This document shows, piece by piece, positions 6,631 through 8,665 of a DNA stretch of 8,665 nt (positions are counted from its first letter, which is position 1; every line of letters starts with the position of its first letter). The stretch is from positions 1,170,846 through 1,179,510 of the forward strand of contig CP070826.1 in assembly GCA_020344435.1 (NCBI GenBank). Reading direction: 5' to 3'. A program made the translations under genes and the position numbers. The notes beneath the pieces were generated by a model. That model was not told the DNA's origin. It saw only the letters and a program-made list of their open reading frames with translations, and did not search any database. This stretch comes from Candidatus Bathyarchaeota archaeon (GTDB lineage Archaea; Thermoproteota; Bathyarchaeia; Bathyarchaeales; Bathyarchaeaceae).

Positions 6631-6644
6631 TTCTTGTTACAGCT
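6631..6644. repeat. Degenerate second copy of the palindromic site
   Basis: TTCTTGTTACAGCT resembles TTCTTGTACAAGCT at 6580-6593, differing by one inserted and one missing base, 51 bases further downstream. It lies about 30 bases before the proximal TATA candidate, in a position where a bound protein could affect promoter use. Confidence 0.35.
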
Positions 6645-6671
6645 ACCGGGTACATGGGGCAGACCATAATC

Positions 6672-6679
6672 AATAAATT
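6672..6679 (+). promoter_or_regulatory. Proximal TATA box candidate for the MttB-family gene
   Basis: AATAAATT lies 39-46 bases upstream of the TTG at 6718, the same spacing as for the other genes here. It predicts a start near 6703 and a leader of about 15 bases. Confidence 0.4.
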
Positions 6680-6717
6680 GCCTTCTACACATCTTTAGCG
6701 ACAACAGAAGAGAGGAG

Positions 6718-8205
6718 TTGGTTGAGATTAGGGGTTTTGAGAAGCCTTCCTTGATGCCATCTTTTCAGGTCTTCAATGAGGGCAGGATTGACGCGATCCA
6801 TTCGGCTTCACTTGAAGTCCTTGAAAAGACAGGCGTGAAGATCCTTCATGGCGAAACAGTTCTGAAGATGTTGAAGGAGAATGGTTGTGAAGTTGACTTC
6901 GAAAGGGAAGTAGTCCTCTTTCCATCTCATATAGTTGAAGAGGCTGTGAGGAAGACTCCGAGGACGATTATGGAATATGGAAGAAATCCGAAATATGACT
7001 TCAGACTGGATGGTAGACATGTCTTTTTCACTACTGACACCGAAACAACGAACACCGTCGATCTGAAGACTGGAGAATGGAGACCTTCCACCAAAGATGA
7101 TTTCGAGAAGCTGACGAGAGTAACAGATGCCTTGGAGTCCTACGCAGCAGGGGGGCACCTCACCACTTGCTTGGACAAACCCGCGAATACGCGTTGTTTG
7201 CACGATTACGCTACGGCTCTGAGTAGCACAGAGAAGCCCTGTGGCTGGTCTGTTTACCCGCCTAGACTAGCATTGAAGCTCACCGACTACCAACTGGAGA
7301 TAGCCACTGCTGTTGCTGGAAGTGAGAAGAAACTGCGGCAGAGACCTTTGGGGGGAGGGGGCTTCTGCACTGAGTCACCACTGAAATTCGAGGGTCGCTA
7401 TGTTGAGACCACCATCAAGCTCGCGAAACTCGGGTTTCCATGTTCGGTGGCAAGTATGCCCCTTGGCGGCGCGACGGCCCCGGTGACTCTTGCGGGTTCG
7501 CTTGTTGTGACAAACGCTGAGATTCTGAGCGGTCTCTCTACCATTCAACTCGCTTGCCCAGGCACCAGTGTAGGGGTCCACTATCTGATGGGCAGTTTGG
7601 ATATGAGGACTGGTCTGTGGGGAGAAGGCCCAGAGGAAGCCCTTGTGTGTGCTGCTGCAGTTGAGATCGCTCGATATTATGGGCTTTGCGTAACGGTTAA
7701 TGGTTTTCTCTCCTCAGCCAAAAGGTCCGGGGCTCAAGCAAGCCATGAAAAGACTATGAGCACTCTCATGCCCCTTCTAGCTGGTGCAGACGTTGTCTAC
7801 GGAGCAGGCAGCCTAAATGGAGGAATCACAGCTTCTTTTGAGGAGCTGGTAATCGATGATGAGATTTGCAGGGCCCTGTTGAAAGCGGTGCGAGGAATCG
7901 ACTTGAATGATGAAACATTGGCTCTTGATGTAATTCACAAAGTGGGTTCAGATGGACACTATATGGCTGAGAAACACACTCTGCAACACTTCAAAGAAGA
8001 ACTCTTCTTCCCCGAGTTAGCTGACCGAAGCAGCTATGATTCTTGGAAGAAGTCAGGAGGAAAAAGCCTCGTCGAGAAAGCTCGGGAAAAGACGAGGAGA
8101 ATCCTTGAAGAACACTGGCCGACACCACTCGATAAAGACGTTCAGAAAGAAATCTCAGAAATAATCAGAAGAGCAGAAGATGAACTACCAAAGAGTGCTG
8201 CGTGA
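6718..8205 (+). CDS. MttB-superfamily (trimethylamine methyltransferase-like) methyltransferase without pyrrolysine
   Basis: Cytoplasmic methyltransferase of the COG5598 superfamily. Members demethylate a methylated, often quaternary, amine and pass the methyl to a corrinoid protein; non-pyrrolysine members act on glycine betaine, proline betaine, carnitine or gamma-butyrobetaine. Length is 495 residues, like archaeal MttB. Family landmarks: HSASLEVLEKTGVKI (28-42), GGGGFCTESPLKFEG (212-226), SMPLGGATAPVTLAG (246-260), SSAKRSGAQASHEK (332-345), GGITASFEELVIDDE (368-382) and TLALDVIHKVG (400-410). The pyrrolysine of true MttB is near residue 334. Here codon 334 is GCC (Ala) and no in-frame UAG occurs, so the enzyme belongs to the non-pyrrolysine group. 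The start is uncertain. TTG at 6718 fits the TATA spacing, but its GAGGAG abuts the start codon; an ATG at 6754 would remove 12 residues. The stop is TGA. No corrinoid protein or corrinoid:THF/CoM methyltransferase is adjacent. Confidence 0.9.
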   Translation: MVEIRGFEKPSLMPSFQVFNEGRIDAIHSASLEVLEKTGVKILHGETVLKMLKENGCEVDFEREVVLFPSHIVEEAVRKTPRTIMEYGRNPKYDFRLDGRHVFFTTDTETTNTVDLKTGEWRPSTKDDFEKLTRVTDALESYAAGGHLTTCLDKPANTRCLHDYATALSSTEKPCGWSVYPPRLALKLTDYQLEIATAVAGSEKKLRQRPLGGGGFCTESPLKFEGRYVETTIKLAKLGFPCSVASMPLGGATAPVTLAGSLVVTNAEILSGLSTIQLACPGTSVGVHYLMGSLDMRTGLWGEGPEEALVCAAAVEIARYYGLCVTVNGFLSSAKRSGAQASHEKTMSTLMPLLAGADVVYGAGSLNGGITASFEELVIDDEICRALLKAVRGIDLNDETLALDVIHKVGSDGHYMAEKHTLQHFKEELFFPELADRSSYDSWKKSGGKSLVEKAREKTRRILEEHWPTPLDKDVQKEISEIIRRAEDELPKSAA

Positions 8206-8212
8206 GAGATAG

Positions 8213-8217
8213 AAAAA
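8213..8217 (-). terminator. Short T-run, possible terminator of the flavoprotein gene
   Basis: The minus strand has five T's ten bases after the stop of the flavoprotein gene, within the 21-base gap before the end of the convergent MttB-family gene. Archaeal termination often uses oligo-T. Five T's is minimal and no hairpin is present. Confidence 0.25.
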
Positions 8218-8226
8218 GCGTCGGTT

Positions 8227-8665
8227 TCAGGTGAGTGCGCTCGCGACCGTTTCACCCAGAGCCTTCGCCATCCTCAACTCGACCTCGCCCACTGGCTTTT
8301 CCCCGCGGACAACAGCTATTCCACCACACTGCTTCATATTCTGGAGCTCAAAAAAGCTGCTGATGGCTGTTAGAGTAAGCTCCTGCCCATTCTCTTCTGA
8401 GACGGCGATTGCCGCACCTATTTTGCCCTTCAAAGATTCAGAATTGTACAGCGGAAGGCTTCGATCTATAAACGCCTTCACCAATCCTGTCACGTTCCAG
8501 AAGTATGTTGGCGTGCCAATGATTATTCCATCTGCCTTCTTCAACTTCGGATACAACTCTTGCATATCATCCTGAATGTTGCATTCTCCCTTTTCTTCGC
8601 AGAAGCTACTGCAGCCAGCGCATTGTTTAATGTTCAACTCCATAAGATGCACGAGCTCCGTGTCT
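8227..8665 (-). CDS. Iron-sulfur flavoprotein-like / NADPH-dependent FMN reductase family protein (5' end cut by window)
   Basis: Flavodoxin-fold redox protein that binds FMN and probably moves electrons in the cytoplasm. The frame is open through the right edge. Residues DTELVHLMELNIKQCAGC continue the family pattern, so the GTG at 8652 is internal, and the true start with the FMN phosphate loop (typically SGSPRxxGNT) lies outside the window; about 30 residues are missing. Visible: a cysteine cluster C-x2-C-x3-C-x5-C (CAGCSSFCEEKGEC) followed by DDM, then the flavin-contact segment IIGTPTYFWNVTGLVKAFIDR. Isf-type proteins hold a 4Fe-4S cluster with a compact CX2CX2CX4-7C motif; the spacing here is slightly expanded, so cluster binding is likely but not certain. 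The stop is TGA. It is convergent with the MttB-family gene, which argues against co-transcription. It could serve as an electron carrier, for example in corrinoid reductive activation, but that is speculation. Confidence 0.88.
   Translation of the reverse strand, partial: DTELVHLMELNIKQCAGCSSFCEEKGECNIQDDMQELYPKLKKADGIIIGTPTYFWNVTGLVKAFIDRSLPLYNSESLKGKIGAAIAVSEENGQELTLTAISSFFELQNMKQCGGIAVVRGEKPVGEVELRMAKALGETVASALT

Larger units (their letters stand above)
5966..6717. other. Large non-coding divergent intergenic region (752 bases)
   Basis: This lies between the divergent amidohydrolase (minus) and MttB-family (plus) genes. I found no convincing coding frame, tRNA or known riboswitch motif. 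It contains promoter elements at both ends, an ACGATYT repeat array (6145-6232), a 9-bp hairpin (6428-6455), a strong TATA candidate with alternative hairpins (6503-6547) and overlapping palindromes (6573-6594) with a degenerate copy (6631-6644). The length is much greater than the 93-118 base gaps elsewhere in the window, so it may hold an unrecognised RNA or complex regulatory DNA. Confidence 0.8.

Noticed and set aside
7349..7362. G-rich run inside the MttB-family gene as a frameshift or G-quadruplex
   Set aside because: The frame stays open and encodes the family GGGG-F-C segment; only two G-runs are present, which is too few for a standard quadruplex.
8227..8652. Flavoprotein gene starting at the GTG at 8652
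   Set aside because: The frame continues upstream with family-like residues (DTELV) and the protein would lack the FMN phosphate loop, so the start is outside the window.

Overview
The window looks like a piece of an archaeal chromosome, from a mesophilic or moderately thermophilic anaerobe. Three things suggest this. Archaeal-type TATA elements lie at a near-constant distance (about 36-54 bases) upstream of five of the six gene starts; the sixth start is outside the window. Start-proximal motifs (GAGG, GTGAT, AGGTGA) fit the archaeal 16S rRNA tail. The gene content also fits: a pyrrolysine-free MttB-superfamily methyltransferase, an AMP-forming acyl-CoA ligase, an acyl-CoA dehydrogenase and an iron-sulfur-flavoprotein-like protein. 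Uncultured Thermoproteota (Bathyarchaeia) or a similar lineage is my guess, but the sequence cannot settle the taxon. No rRNA, tRNA, CRISPR array or recognisable insertion sequence was found.

Layout. Bases 24-5965 hold four minus-strand genes. In transcription order they are a YtcJ-type amidohydrolase (4382-5965), a saccharopine-dehydrogenase/lysine-6-dehydrogenase-like oxidoreductase (3106-4281), an AMP-forming acyl-CoA synthetase (1396-3012) and an acyl-CoA dehydrogenase (24-1277). They are separated by 93-118 bases, and each has its own TATA candidate, so they may be separate transcription units rather than one operon. Bases 5966-6717 are a 752-base non-coding divergent region. It holds a helically spaced array of eight ACGATYT motifs arranged as a duplicated block, a hairpin, a second TATA candidate with alternative hairpins, and overlapping CAAG/CTTG palindromes with a degenerate second copy. 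Bases 6718-8205 (+) encode the MttB-superfamily methyltransferase. It converges, with a 21-base gap, on a minus-strand flavoprotein gene (8227-8665) whose 5' end is cut by the window edge.

How the genes may work together (inference). An amidohydrolase could release an amine and a carboxylic acid. The LysDH-like enzyme could oxidise an amino group. The CoA ligase and acyl-CoA dehydrogenase could activate and desaturate the carboxylate. The MttB homologue could demethylate a quaternary amine and pass the methyl group to a corrinoid protein encoded elsewhere. This resembles a salvage route for N-methylated or N-acylated amino-acid-like compounds, but no substrate can be read from the sequence. 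The least explained part is the intergenic region, especially the ACGATYT array at 6145-6232.
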